A DNA stretch of 60,687 nucleotides from an uncultured Lachnospiraceae bacterium (GTDB lineage Bacteria > Bacillota > Clostridia > Lachnospirales > Lachnospiraceae): assembly GCA_946403625.1 (NCBI GenBank), contig CAMJAP010000006.1:1-60687 (forward strand), given 5' to 3'. The notes beneath the pieces are model-generated. The model was not told the origin of the DNA, ran no database searches, and saw only the letters and a program-made list of their open reading frames with translations. Of this stretch, positions 38,322 to 46,409 are shown one piece after another. Position numbers and translations under genes: made by a program. Each line of letters begins with the position of its first letter. Positions within the stretch are counted from its first letter, which is position 1.

Positions 38322-38891
38322 ATGAGCGAATTATTTAACGGAATGCTTGGAAAGATTGCACCGGGGATGTGCAGATTGTCTATGGATGGTGGTATTGCGA
38401 TCAAGACTTCCAACGGATACCGGACCTATGACAGCAAGACCGGACGCCTGACAAACTGCAGCAGCTTTGTATTTGACATCGGAGAGGAATTCTTCTTCGT
38501 GATGCCGACCAACAAAGTAAAGACCGGCGATATCATTCTTGCGAACAACAAGCCGAAGTGTGTGGTGGAAGTTAAGGAAGACCGGATCGTTGCAGTCAAC
38601 TATGAAGACTCCACTATGGAACAGATCATTCCGGAACGGTACATCTTTATGGGTAACACCTACTTCTACGGAAAGATCGTATCCATGTTCGGCAATGGTA
38701 TGAAGAGCGGAAAGAAGCCCGGAAACATTATGAAGTATATGATGCTCTCCCAGATGATGAAGGGAAAGAACGGCGGCCTGGCCGATGCACTTCCGCTTCT
38801 GATGATGGGACAGGGATTCGGTGACGGACTGTTTGAAGGTCTGTTTGATGAAGATGTTTCCGAAGAAGATGATGCAGATGCAACGAAGTAA
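38322..38891 (+). CDS. Conserved protein of unknown function
   Basis: 189 aa, soluble. A beta-rich N-terminal half (LSMDGGIAIKTSNGYRTYD, FFFVMPTNKVKTGDIIL, KPKCVVEVKEDRIVAVNY) looks like a small barrel. A Met/Gly-rich tail (IMKYMMLSQMMKGKNGG, ALPLLMMGQGFGDGLFEGL) ends in an acidic cluster. I do not recognise a family with certainty; the Met-rich tail suggests oligomer or membrane contact. ATG 38322 is 9 nt from AAAGGGG, whereas ATG 38313 touches it. Followed by a VWA gene that may act with it. Confidence 0.75.
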   Translation: MSELFNGMLGKIAPGMCRLSMDGGIAIKTSNGYRTYDSKTGRLTNCSSFVFDIGEEFFFVMPTNKVKTGDIILANNKPKCVVEVKEDRIVAVNYEDSTMEQIIPERYIFMGNTYFYGKIVSMFGNGMKSGKKPGNIMKYMMLSQMMKGKNGGLADALPLLMMGQGFGDGLFEGLFDEDVSEEDDADATK

Positions 38892-38917
38892 AGACAATGG
38901 GGTAAGTTAAGTGCTTG

Positions 38918-38960
38918 CCTTCCCCTTGAGGGGAAGGTGGCCGAAGGCCGGATGAGGTGT
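38918..38960. repeat. CCTTCCCC palindromic intergenic repeat
   Basis: GCCTTCCCCTTGAGGGGAAGG is a near-perfect palindrome (arms CCTTCCCC and GGGGAAGG) followed by TGGCCGAAGGCCGGATGAGG, which carries a second small dyad (GGCC-GAA-GGCC). I recall close relatives of this sequence between genes of many gut Clostridia. Single copy in this window. Confidence 0.6.
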
Positions 38961-38991
38961 ATGGTACATAGGTACCGGAAAGGAGACAACT

Positions 38992-39858
38992 ATGGGATGT
39001 GGAGCTTGGAGAGATGATACTTTTCGACAGTATTCTCAAAGAAAGGGCAGGACCGTCGGAGCAAACGGCAGTCTGGCCGGCAATATCAGTAATCAGGAAA
39101 TGTTCACCGCCAGAACGATCGATCCGATGCTGGATCCGAAGGATGTGATGCGTGAGTGCTGCGATAATGAGGAGCATCCGGCAACCATCCCCGTGATCCT
39201 GGCGCTGGATGTGACCGGTTCTATGGGACAGGCGGCGGTGGAAGTGGCAAAGCAGCTGAACATCATTATGACCAAACTCTATGAAAAGGTGAATGATGTG
39301 GAGTTTATGGTGATGGGTATCGGCGATTTTGCATACGACAGATGTCCGTTGCAGGTATCCCAGTTTGAATCGGATATCCGTATCGCGGAACAGCTGGACA
39401 AGGTATATTTCGAATTCGGCGGTGGCGGTAACGGATTTGAATCCTACACCGCAGCATGGTATTTCGGATTGGAGCATGTACAGCTGGATGCCTGGAAACG
39501 CGGACGCAAGGGTATCATCATCACAATGGGTGATGAAGGCATCAATCCGTATCTTCCGGGTAAGAGACTGGCGCAGATCACCGGCAGACCGGTGACCGAT
39601 GATGTGGAAACCTCCAAGCTGTATCCGCAGGTGCAGGAGAAGTATGATGTCTATCATCTCTTTGTAAAACACGGCAGCTGCAGAGACGGAAGCTATATCC
39701 GCACCTGGGAAAAGGTGATGGATCAGGAACACTTCAAGGTGACGGACATCGCAAACATTGCGGATCAGATCATCCGCATCGTAACCGCCAGAGCGGAAGA
39801 AGACAAGCGAGCAGGTGCATTTGTTGTAGCCGCAAAGCAGGAAGAGATCAGCTGGTAA
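38992..39858 (+). CDS. VWA-domain protein
   Basis: 288 aa, cytoplasmic. The von Willebrand A fold is read from the metal site LALDVTGSMGQ (DxTGS in place of DxSxS, about residues 70-80), the second strand FMVMGIGDFAYDR, and IIITMGDEGINPYL. Such proteins serve as metal-dependent adaptors, often with MoxR-type ATPases; none adjoins. A Gly-rich patch (FEFGGGGNGFES) supplies part of the metal loop. RBS AAAGGAGACAACT. It lies 100 nt after the Met-rich protein, with a repeat between. Confidence 0.82.
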   Translation: MGCGAWRDDTFRQYSQRKGRTVGANGSLAGNISNQEMFTARTIDPMLDPKDVMRECCDNEEHPATIPVILALDVTGSMGQAAVEVAKQLNIIMTKLYEKVNDVEFMVMGIGDFAYDRCPLQVSQFESDIRIAEQLDKVYFEFGGGGNGFESYTAAWYFGLEHVQLDAWKRGRKGIIITMGDEGINPYLPGKRLAQITGRPVTDDVETSKLYPQVQEKYDVYHLFVKHGSCRDGSYIRTWEKVMDQEHFKVTDIANIADQIIRIVTARAEEDKRAGAFVVAAKQEEISW

Positions 39859-39860
39859 AC

Positions 39861-39924
39861 CAGACAGGGGGACGGTTCTACTGTCTGAAATAGACCAGAC
39901 AAAAGAACCGTCCCTGTGTCTGAG
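39861..39924. repeat. Dispersed inverted-repeat element, copy 2
   Basis: Nested palindrome: CAGACA-GG-GGGACGGTTCT-AC-TGTCTG, an 8-nt centre, then CAGACA-AA-AGAACCGTCCC-TG-TGTCTG. Same core as copy 1 with one change in the left arm. Between the VWA and PurA-like genes. Confidence 0.8.
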
Positions 39925-39956
39925 GTGTTGATCAGATGACGAAAGAAGGTGATCGT

Positions 39957-41132
39957 ATGAAAAAGATCCGTATCGTGATCGGCGCAAATTACGGAGATGA
40001 AGGCAAAGGTCTGATGACCGATTATTTTACAGCCCGATCTTTATCCGCAGAGCGCAAGACGCTGGTGATCCCGGCGAACGGCGGGGCACAGCGCGGACAT
40101 ACCGTCACCTCTCCCGAAGGGATACGGCATGTGTTCCATCATTTCGGATCCGGTACACTGGCCGGTGCGGATACTTGGCTGCCGCGGTTCTTCATCGTCA
40201 ATCCGATGGTCTTTATGTCGGAGTATGATGAATTGCTCGGAAAGGGCGCGAAAGGATTTCAGATCTTTATGGATCCGGAATGCCCGGTCACCACACCTTT
40301 CGATATGATCACCAATCAGATCCTGGAGGAGAGCAGGGGAAATGCAAGACACGGTAGCTGCGGTCTGGGAATCTGGGAGACACTGTTGCGACAGGGATTG
40401 TATATCGGAGAACTGTTGTCGATGTCGGATGACGAGATCCGGGAGTATCTGAATACGGAATGTAAAGAGCAAATGTTGATGCGGCTTGCACAGAACGGGA
40501 TAGCGGAGATACCGGGGCGGTGGCAGGAGATCACAGAGGATCCCGGTCTGATCGAAAATTATATCTGTGACTTGCGCGACATGAGCCGGATCGCAATACT
40601 TCGATGCGGCGAGATCATGCAAGAGTACGATACTCTGATCTTTGAAAACGGACAGGGACTGCTGCTGGATCGTTCGCACAGAGAACGCACACACCATACC
40701 ACGCCGAGCAATACCGGGCTGCGCAATCCTGCTGCTCTGATCCGGGAGAACTTAAAAGGTGTGGAAGCAGAGGTCGAGTGCTGTTATGTAACAAGAACCT
40801 ATCTCACGCGTCATGGGGCCGGTCCTTTTGCGGAGGAATGCCCGAAGGAAGAGATCAATGCCGATATGGTGGATCTGACCAATGTGCCCAATCCGCACCA
40901 GGGAACCATACGCTACGGCAGACTGGAGGAAAAGGCTTTGCTTAAGCGCATTCGCGAAGATTTTGACAGCGAACGGTTACCGGCAAAATGCCATATCCGC
41001 AGAACTCTGGCAGTCACCCACAAAAACGAATATCCAGGCAGTGTGATCGCTGTGGGCGATTATGTATCGGACGGGGAAAGCAGAAAGAGCATATCAATAC
41101 GGTCGACTACATTTTTCGGAACGAACATGTAA
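39957..41132 (+). CDS. Divergent adenylosuccinate synthetase-like protein
   Basis: 391 aa, about 40 shorter than housekeeping PurA. GTP/IMP-site motifs persist in altered form: IVIGANYGDEGKGLMTDYF for the usual GxQWGDEGKGK, GGAQRGHTV for GGNNAGHTV, FENGQGLLLD, and TTPSNTGLRNP near the IMP loop. The catalytic Asp of GDEGKG and the His of GHTV are kept, so GTP-dependent ligation of aspartate to a purine-like substrate is possible. Divergence argues for a different acceptor or a regulatory role; no purB or other pur gene is adjacent. ATG 39957 follows GAAGGTGATCGT. Confidence 0.8.
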   Translation: MKKIRIVIGANYGDEGKGLMTDYFTARSLSAERKTLVIPANGGAQRGHTVTSPEGIRHVFHHFGSGTLAGADTWLPRFFIVNPMVFMSEYDELLGKGAKGFQIFMDPECPVTTPFDMITNQILEESRGNARHGSCGLGIWETLLRQGLYIGELLSMSDDEIREYLNTECKEQMLMRLAQNGIAEIPGRWQEITEDPGLIENYICDLRDMSRIAILRCGEIMQEYDTLIFENGQGLLLDRSHRERTHHTTPSNTGLRNPAALIRENLKGVEAEVECCYVTRTYLTRHGAGPFAEECPKEEINADMVDLTNVPNPHQGTIRYGRLEEKALLKRIREDFDSERLPAKCHIRRTLAVTHKNEYPGSVIAVGDYVSDGESRKSISIRSTTFFGTNM

Positions 41133-41186
41133 TTTGGTAAAAAATGAGGGACTGTCGAGAAGACCAAGAGGGGTTCTGAACTGATA

Positions 41187-41216
41187 AAAACAGCGCATTT
41201 TCAGGCGCTGTTTTTT
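41187..41216 (+). terminator. Terminator of the PurA-like gene
   Basis: AAAACAGCGC / GCGCTGTTTT, 10-bp stem with 8-nt loop and extra Ts. Confidence 0.85.
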
Positions 41217-41268
41217 ACACAGTTTACAGAAATGGTGCGTTGGTGCAGATAATACAGAAAAAACAGAA

Positions 41269-41297
41269 TTGACAGATAACGTATATATTCGTATAAT
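41269..41297 (+). promoter_or_regulatory. Perfect-consensus SigA promoter of the AAA gene
   Basis: TTGACA, exactly 17 nt, TATAAT; leader about 57 nt to ATG 41361. The strongest promoter match in the window. Confidence 0.85.
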
Positions 41298-41360
41298 CTA
41301 CAGAAAAGGAAGAAACTGACAAAGAGATCAGACAGGTAAGTAAACAGGAGGTCATAACCA

Positions 41361-42515
41361 ATGTTCGCAAATCCATTTACTCCTATATTTGGTGGAAAGC
41401 CGGGTGTTTTCTTTGGGCGTGAAAGAATACTTTATCTTTTTGATCATGCAATGATCGATACAGGAAGTGATGACCGTGCAATGTTTATCACCGGAACGCG
41501 TGGAAGCGGGAAAACCGCTTTACTGGAGCAACTTTCTATGAGAGCGGGAGCCAAAAAGAGAATGGTTATTGATCTTGGCCCGGAGAATACGATCGCGCAG
41601 CTGATCCATGCTTTAGCCGGTTTTGATGAAGTGACAAAAACGGTCAGTCCGCAGGCGAATGTAAATGTATTGGGAATCGGTGCCGGAGTCAGCGCAGGAT
41701 CTGTTTCAAAAAAAGAGATCATAGGGAGAGAGAATCTGCAGTCTCTCTTGTTGGAAACATGTTCCAATTCAAAAAACGGGATTCTGGTTACCGTTGATGA
41801 GGTTCAGAAAGTTCCGATGGAAGATGTTTCATCATTATGCAACGCATTTCAAATGGCATCACGGAAAGGTTACGATATTATGCTGGTGGTTGCCGGTTTG
41901 CCTTATGCATATTCTGATATCATTAAACATGAGGGCTGTACCTACTTGAGAAGAGCTTCTCACGAAGAACTTGGGTTGTTCACCTGGGAGGAAGCAGATG
42001 AGGCGTTCAAAAAGATGTTTTCCGGTATCAGGGGATTGAATGTAGACGACGAGATCATTAAAGAATTGAATCAGTCCAGCTATGGACATCCGTATTTAAT
42101 GCAGCTTTTGGGATATCATTTGATCCAGCAGATCAATGATCAGGATCCCGGGAAAAAATACAAAGTCACGGAAAAAGATGCCCGTAAAGCTGTAGAAAAT
42201 GCCGTATTTGCATATGAGCAGCGTGCCTTAAAACCGCTGATGGAAGAACTTCCGAACAGTGAGAAGGCATATTTAACGAAGATGTCCGAATGTTTGGATG
42301 AAGATCGCCTTGCGGAAACGGCCGACATTGCCCGTGGTATGGGTGTGTCTCAAAACAAGTTGAGCAGATCCAGGGCGTATCTTATAAATCAGGGAATCAT
42401 TGCGGCCCCGGAACGCGGCAAGGTTATGTTTTGTATTCCGTACCTTGCGGATTATGTCAAAAAAGAAGAACGCGTGCCCGACGCCATAGAGGTTGCCCGG
42501 CAGCGGAATGTATAA
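41361..42515 (+). CDS. AAA ATPase with C-terminal winged helix
   Basis: 384 aa. Walker A TGTRGSGKT (about residues 44-52), Walker B GILVTVDEVQ (about 138-147), sensor-like VVAGLPYAY, and a lid region (YGHPYLMQLLGYHL) place it in the AAA_16/ORC-like ATPase group. The C-terminal 90 residues (LAETADIARGMGVSQNKLSRSRAYLINQGII) form a winged helix that likely binds DNA. Orphan ATPases like this occur in mobile and defence contexts as well as in regulation. Monocistronic under a consensus promoter; RBS CAGGAGG. Confidence 0.85.
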   Translation: MFANPFTPIFGGKPGVFFGRERILYLFDHAMIDTGSDDRAMFITGTRGSGKTALLEQLSMRAGAKKRMVIDLGPENTIAQLIHALAGFDEVTKTVSPQANVNVLGIGAGVSAGSVSKKEIIGRENLQSLLLETCSNSKNGILVTVDEVQKVPMEDVSSLCNAFQMASRKGYDIMLVVAGLPYAYSDIIKHEGCTYLRRASHEELGLFTWEEADEAFKKMFSGIRGLNVDDEIIKELNQSSYGHPYLMQLLGYHLIQQINDQDPGKKYKVTEKDARKAVENAVFAYEQRALKPLMEELPNSEKAYLTKMSECLDEDRLAETADIARGMGVSQNKLSRSRAYLINQGIIAAPERGKVMFCIPYLADYVKKEERVPDAIEVARQRNV

Positions 42516-42587
42516 AATCTGTTGCATAGTAAATCACGCTATATGATAACTAAGAAATTGGATTCGAAGTTGGCACAAGTGATATAG

Positions 42588-42658
42588 CAACTTCAAAATT
42601 TTGAAGTTGGTCACCTCCATAATATATGTGTAACCGAAAACGCATATATTGTGGAGGT
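42588..42658 (+). repeat. Island leader element, copy 1
   Basis: A 22-bp perfect palindrome (centre CTTCAAAATTTTGAAG, 42591-42606), 10 nt, CCATAAT, then a dyad: 42613-42630 pairs with 42641-42658 over 18 positions (two wobbles) around loop TAACCGAAAA. The right arm holds the Shine-Dalgarno GGAGG, 7-8 nt from ATG 42665, so folding would hide it. Confidence 0.8.
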
Positions 42659-42664
42659 ATTTTT

Positions 42665-43168
42665 ATGAGAAACATTCTTATTTCTAAGCCGGGAACCAAA
42701 TTGATTAATGAGTGCTATCCGCTGCCGTGGCGTTACGATGGCACCTGCTTTAACTTCCGGGGGCCGGATACGCTGGTCTGTGATAATGAATTGGATACGA
42801 TCGGCGATCCGCTGGATGTACAGGAGCTGGTGATCCGCTCGGATCTGAAGGACTATTCGTTCATATCTGAAATGAAAAATCTGAAGCGGCTTTACATTTA
42901 CAAAGGAAAACGGGTAAAGGATCTGTGTTTTCTGGAAGATCTGGTGAGGCTGCGCCAGATTCTGGTTGCATATTCCCAAGTTACATCTGTGGAAAGTATC
43001 AACAGGCTTTTTGAGAATAAAAAGAAAGCATCGGAGCAGGGAAATTTGAACCGGCCTGACAGCGGTATGGAAGGGATCTATATCCATTCGAGTAGGGAGG
43101 GGATTAAAGATGAGAAAATAGACCGGAAGGGGATTTATCTGAGGGAAGTCTTTCTGATCGTATCTTAG
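42665..43168 (+). CDS. Small LRR-like protein of unknown function
   Basis: 167 aa, cytoplasmic. The middle (about residues 55-105) has leucine-rich-repeat-like spacing (VQELVIRSDLKDYSFIS, MKNLKRLYIYKGKRVKDLCF, LVRLRQILVAYSQVTSVESI). The flanks have no motif that I know, and the C-terminus is basic. The start is fixed by the GGAGG site inside leader element copy 1; the in-frame ATG at 42626 lies within the hairpin and is rejected. A protein-binding role fits; partner unknown. Confidence 0.7.
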   Translation: MRNILISKPGTKLINECYPLPWRYDGTCFNFRGPDTLVCDNELDTIGDPLDVQELVIRSDLKDYSFISEMKNLKRLYIYKGKRVKDLCFLEDLVRLRQILVAYSQVTSVESINRLFENKKKASEQGNLNRPDSGMEGIYIHSSREGIKDEKIDRKGIYLREVFLIVS

Positions 43169-43176
43169 GAGCCGGA

Positions 43177-43209
43177 CTTCGAAATTTTGAAGGTGGATAT
43201 TACCATAAT
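43177..43209 (+). repeat. Island leader element, copy 2 (no hairpin)
   Basis: CTTCGAAATTTTGAAG, 10 nt, CCATAAT: palindrome and spacing are kept with one change, but the right arm of the hairpin is absent. Located 42 nt upstream of the next gene. Confidence 0.75.
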
Positions 43210-43250
43210 GTAGAGGAAAATGAGCATTTACACAAAGGAGGGGCGGGAAG

Positions 43251-44069
43251 ATGAGAGTTGATTTTAATGAGAATCCGGAAGCGATGGTCTTGGATATGAT
43301 CCGTTTCTTAAAAGATTGGGGATTGTGGAGAGATGTAAATATCTTTGCCGGTGGGAGGAGATACTCCTATGAAAAGGGCTCTTGTTTTCAAGGGATCACG
43401 GATGTGGCATATGAGGAAAATATCGATCCGGAAGAATGGATGAAGGGGCCGGTTGGAGAAGGGGAGAGACTGAGATGGGAAAGTTTTGCCAATCCGGAGC
43501 ATCTGTTTGATATGACCTATGAAGGACCGTTGCATATGCTGCTTAACTATGATGAATATGCTCCGGATCGGGAAGAGATTTCAGCGCGGTGTTGGAAATA
43601 TATAGAAGAAAACACCGACCTGATCGAAGAGTATATTTTTGAAAATTATGATGTGAGCAGCCGGGAAGAACTGGCATATGAAATGTGGGCAGGTATCTTT
43701 GATAATCCGGAGATCTGTTACTGGGATCCGCTGGAATTTGATACCTGGGAGGAATATCTGGAACTGTTCTATGGAGATGATGAAGAAAGCAACCTGGCAT
43801 TTCTGCAGTTTGATACCTATGAAGCGTATCGTGAGGCGCGGGATGGAGGGATCGACCGGTTTGTCTCCGAACATGCAAAAGAAATTCAGATAGCCTGGGA
43901 GCGTATGACGGAGGAGGCGAGAACGGCGATCAAAAGGGAAGAAAGGGAATTGCCGTATGAGATCAGAGATCATGTGTATGAGGAATTTGCCCGGATTTTT
44001 GAAAGATATGGTCTTTACCACGATTATTGCTTCCGCTGGTCGCTGACAAGTTATCGGATAGGTGATTGA
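43251..44069 (+). CDS. Acidic protein of unknown function
   Basis: 272 aa, strongly acidic and rich in Trp, Tyr and Glu; no signal peptide or membrane segment. Notable strings are LRWESFANPEHLFDMTYEGPL and YCFRWSLTSYRI. I recognise no family. Excellent RBS (AAAGGAGGGGCGGGAAG). Leader element copy 2 lies upstream, so it likely belongs to the same regulon as the LRR-like protein. Confidence 0.7.
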   Translation: MRVDFNENPEAMVLDMIRFLKDWGLWRDVNIFAGGRRYSYEKGSCFQGITDVAYEENIDPEEWMKGPVGEGERLRWESFANPEHLFDMTYEGPLHMLLNYDEYAPDREEISARCWKYIEENTDLIEEYIFENYDVSSREELAYEMWAGIFDNPEICYWDPLEFDTWEEYLELFYGDDEESNLAFLQFDTYEAYREARDGGIDRFVSEHAKEIQIAWERMTEEARTAIKREERELPYEIRDHVYEEFARIFERYGLYHDYCFRWSLTSYRIGD

Positions 44070-44107
44070 AAAGTGATGGGGTAGAGAAAAGCTTTGGAAA
44101 ATTGTGT

Positions 44108-44137
44108 TTGCATAGGAAAGTATAGGTGTTATACAAT
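44108..44137 (+). promoter_or_regulatory. Possible promoter of the nucleotidase/sigma-WYL operon
   Basis: TTGCAT, 18 nt, TACAAT, about 30 nt before ATG 44168. Unlike its neighbours this transcript lacks the palindromic leader element. Confidence 0.4.
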
Positions 44138-44167
44138 AAAAGAATCCGGGAGAAAGGGGTGCGGCGT

Positions 44168-44680
44168 ATGATCTATTTTGATATGGATGGAGTTCTTGCA
44201 GACTTTGACAGAGGGGTGGCTGAACTGTGCGGTATGAGGCAGTTGCAGCCGGGAGAAGTCCGGACGGATGAAGAAGATGCGCGGATGTGGGAAAAGATCC
44301 GTGAGGTAGGAAATTTTTATAACAAGCTGGAACCTATGCCTGGCGCGGTAGAGATGTTCCGGGAAGTATATGATGAATTTGGAGCCGGGTGCGAGATCCT
44401 GACGGGTATCCCAAAACCGGAGCGCGGCATCGTTACCTCTGCGGAGGATAAAGTGGCGTGGACCAGACGGATCCTGTCTGATAAGGTGAAAGTGAATACC
44501 GTAGCCAGGAAGGATAAGAAACTGTTTTGTACCGGACCGGATAGCATCCTGGTGGATGATCTGGAGAAAAATATCACCGAATGGAAGGAAGCAGGCGGTA
44601 CGGGTATCCTTTTCCAAAATGCGGAGCAGGCGTTGGAAGAGATCCGGAAATATACGGATGGGGAGAAAACTCATGGATAA
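44168..44680 (+). CDS. HAD-superfamily 5'(3')-nucleotidase-like protein
   Basis: 170 aa. DMDGVLADFDRGVAEL at the N-terminus carries both Asp of the phosphoaspartate motif in the form seen in 5'(3')-deoxyribonucleotidases, and ILVDDLEKNITEWKEAGG is the matching motif IV. Expected activity is dephosphorylation of a nucleotide or related phosphate. ATG 44168 is preferred (MIYFDMDG; AAGGGG 8 nt upstream) over GTG 44126. Its last 8 bp overlap the start of the sigma-WYL gene, so the two are translationally coupled. Confidence 0.85.
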   Translation: MIYFDMDGVLADFDRGVAELCGMRQLQPGEVRTDEEDARMWEKIREVGNFYNKLEPMPGAVEMFREVYDEFGAGCEILTGIPKPERGIVTSAEDKVAWTRRILSDKVKVNTVARKDKKLFCTGPDSILVDDLEKNITEWKEAGGTGILFQNAEQALEEIRKYTDGEKTHG

Positions 44681-46409
44681 ATCGAAATTAACAAAAAAAG
44701 ATGAAAAAGAATTTCAGCAAAAGGAAGAGATAGTCCGGGAACTGATTCGGAGGATGAGGGCTGAAAGCGATAATGAGGCCATGGAAAAACTTTTCAGTCT
44801 CTATGATTCCTATGTGCGTGGACTGGCGAGAAAAAGGCTGCGTAATTATGTTCTTCCCGAAAACAAGCGAACAGAGATGGAAGATGAATTGTATCAGAGA
44901 GGATGGATCGGCTTCATTCGGGCATTACAAAAATATAATTTGGATGATTCGAGTAAGGCATCATTCTCTACATTTTCATATATATACATCTATTATGAAA
45001 TGCAGGATGAGTTAAAGATCCAATTTAATGCACTGGGGTTGGTAGATTATTCTTATGATGACAGAGTCGTCCGAATGGAAGATGATATATACTCCGATGC
45101 GTTGGCAGGAGAAATAGAAGATCCTCACAGAGATGAAGAAACGGAATTTACAGTTCCGGCAGCAGAAGAAAAGGGAAAGTATGCAAATGAGAGACAGGCG
45201 CTCCAGATCCTGAAGGTGCTTAAGTATTTTTCGGATGAGGAGCATAGTTTTTCTGCCAGGGAACTTGCGAATAAGATGACCTGGTACACCAGTATGGTAT
45301 ATGGAAATTGTACGCCGGTTGTATCTGATGAAAATGCAATGCGTACATTTCAAAAAACATTAGCAGAAGTACTTATGGAGGTCAATTCGTCGCCGGATAA
45401 ATACCATCAGCCGTCCGATTTCCGGGTTAAGTATGATGGATATGAAAACAATGAACTGCAAAAGAAGATCACTATGCAGAATGAGGGAGCCGTAAAAATC
45501 CAGAGTGCCAAAGTGATCAACGGGTTATATTATGATCATGTTTTTTCAAAAGAGGATCTGGACGATATGATTCAGATGATCTGCTTTTCGGATATGATCT
45601 CTGAAGAAAAGAAAAAATTATTGATCAGAAAACTGATCGGAGAAGGGAGCCCGTTTTACAAATCTGTTTTCTGGGATGGGGAAAGCATGCGGTTCAATCC
45701 CAAAGCGATTTACGGCCGTTTCAGTGGAAGAAAAAATACAGACAGAATGAATCTGATCGTAAATCTAAAGAAGATACAGGAAGCACTGAATAGCCTGGGG
45801 CAGATCTCCTTTGTATTTAACCGCTATCGGGAAAATAAAGAATTGACACCAACGGATAGATCGTTACGGAAAAGGCATAAGCTCAGCCCATACCATCTTG
45901 TGGTTTACCACGATAACTACTATTGTATTGGTCTGCTTGAGAACGAAAGAAAGGTTATGCACTATCGTGTGGATCTGATGTCTGATATTGAGATCGTCCG
46001 TGACGAGGAGGGGCGGATCATTCCGATTGAGCTGACAGCATTCGAAGGCTTACCTATTGCAAATGCAGAGTGGAATCCTGAAAAATATATGGCGGAACAT
46101 TTGAATATGGCTTATGATGATCCGAGAGAGATCTTGGTAAAGATTGCGTCTTCCGGAAAGGGGTATACCATCCTGCATGATTGGTTTGGAAATCATTTTG
46201 AGAAAGTACGGGAAATCACTGAAAAGGATGAAGCGGGAAATGAAGAGAAGTACGATATCGTAAAGGTAATTACATCTCCTGCAATGATCGTACACTGGGC
46301 AATGCAATATGGCACTGCGGTGGAGATCATGGATGAAGAGATCCGGGAAAAGATTCGGGAAGAAATTAAGAAAGTGGGGGAGAAATATGGACAGAGAAGC
46401 ATTGGCTAA
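44673..46409 (+). CDS. Sigma-70 region-2 / WYL-domain fusion regulator
   Basis: 578 aa. Residues about 36-114 match sigma-70 region 2 (LFSLYDSYVRGLARKRL; DELYQRGWIGFIRALQKY; FSTFSYIYIYYEMQDEL), the part that binds core polymerase and the -10 element. Residues 165-250 look like a winged helix (FSARELANKM). Residues 285-330 match the linker of Firmicute WYL regulators (FSKEDLDDMIQMICFSDMIS). Residues 363-444 are a WYL domain (LSPYHLVVYHDNYYCIGLL; HYRVDLMSDIEIV) and 484-565 the WCX extension. No sigma region 4 is visible. WYL domains sense ligands, often nucleotides, in defence and stress regulators. It is a natural candidate to control the palindromic element in this island. Confidence 0.82.
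   Translation: MDKSKLTKKDEKEFQQKEEIVRELIRRMRAESDNEAMEKLFSLYDSYVRGLARKRLRNYVLPENKRTEMEDELYQRGWIGFIRALQKYNLDDSSKASFSTFSYIYIYYEMQDELKIQFNALGLVDYSYDDRVVRMEDDIYSDALAGEIEDPHRDEETEFTVPAAEEKGKYANERQALQILKVLKYFSDEEHSFSARELANKMTWYTSMVYGNCTPVVSDENAMRTFQKTLAEVLMEVNSSPDKYHQPSDFRVKYDGYENNELQKKITMQNEGAVKIQSAKVINGLYYDHVFSKEDLDDMIQMICFSDMISEEKKKLLIRKLIGEGSPFYKSVFWDGESMRFNPKAIYGRFSGRKNTDRMNLIVNLKKIQEALNSLGQISFVFNRYRENKELTPTDRSLRKRHKLSPYHLVVYHDNYYCIGLLENERKVMHYRVDLMSDIEIVRDEEGRIIPIELTAFEGLPIANAEWNPEKYMAEHLNMAYDDPREILVKIASSGKGYTILHDWFGNHFEKVREITEKDEAGNEEKYDIVKVITSPAMIVHWAMQYGTAVEIMDEEIREKIREEIKKVGEKYGQRSIG

Noticed and set aside
39957-41132. PurZ-type enzyme of Z-genome phages
   Set aside because: The catalytic Asp in GDEGKG is retained, whereas PurZ proteins usually lack it, and no phage genes are nearby.
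42665-44069. Toxin-antitoxin pair
   Set aside because: Both proteins are larger than typical, each has its own leader element, and neither shows a toxin or antitoxin motif.
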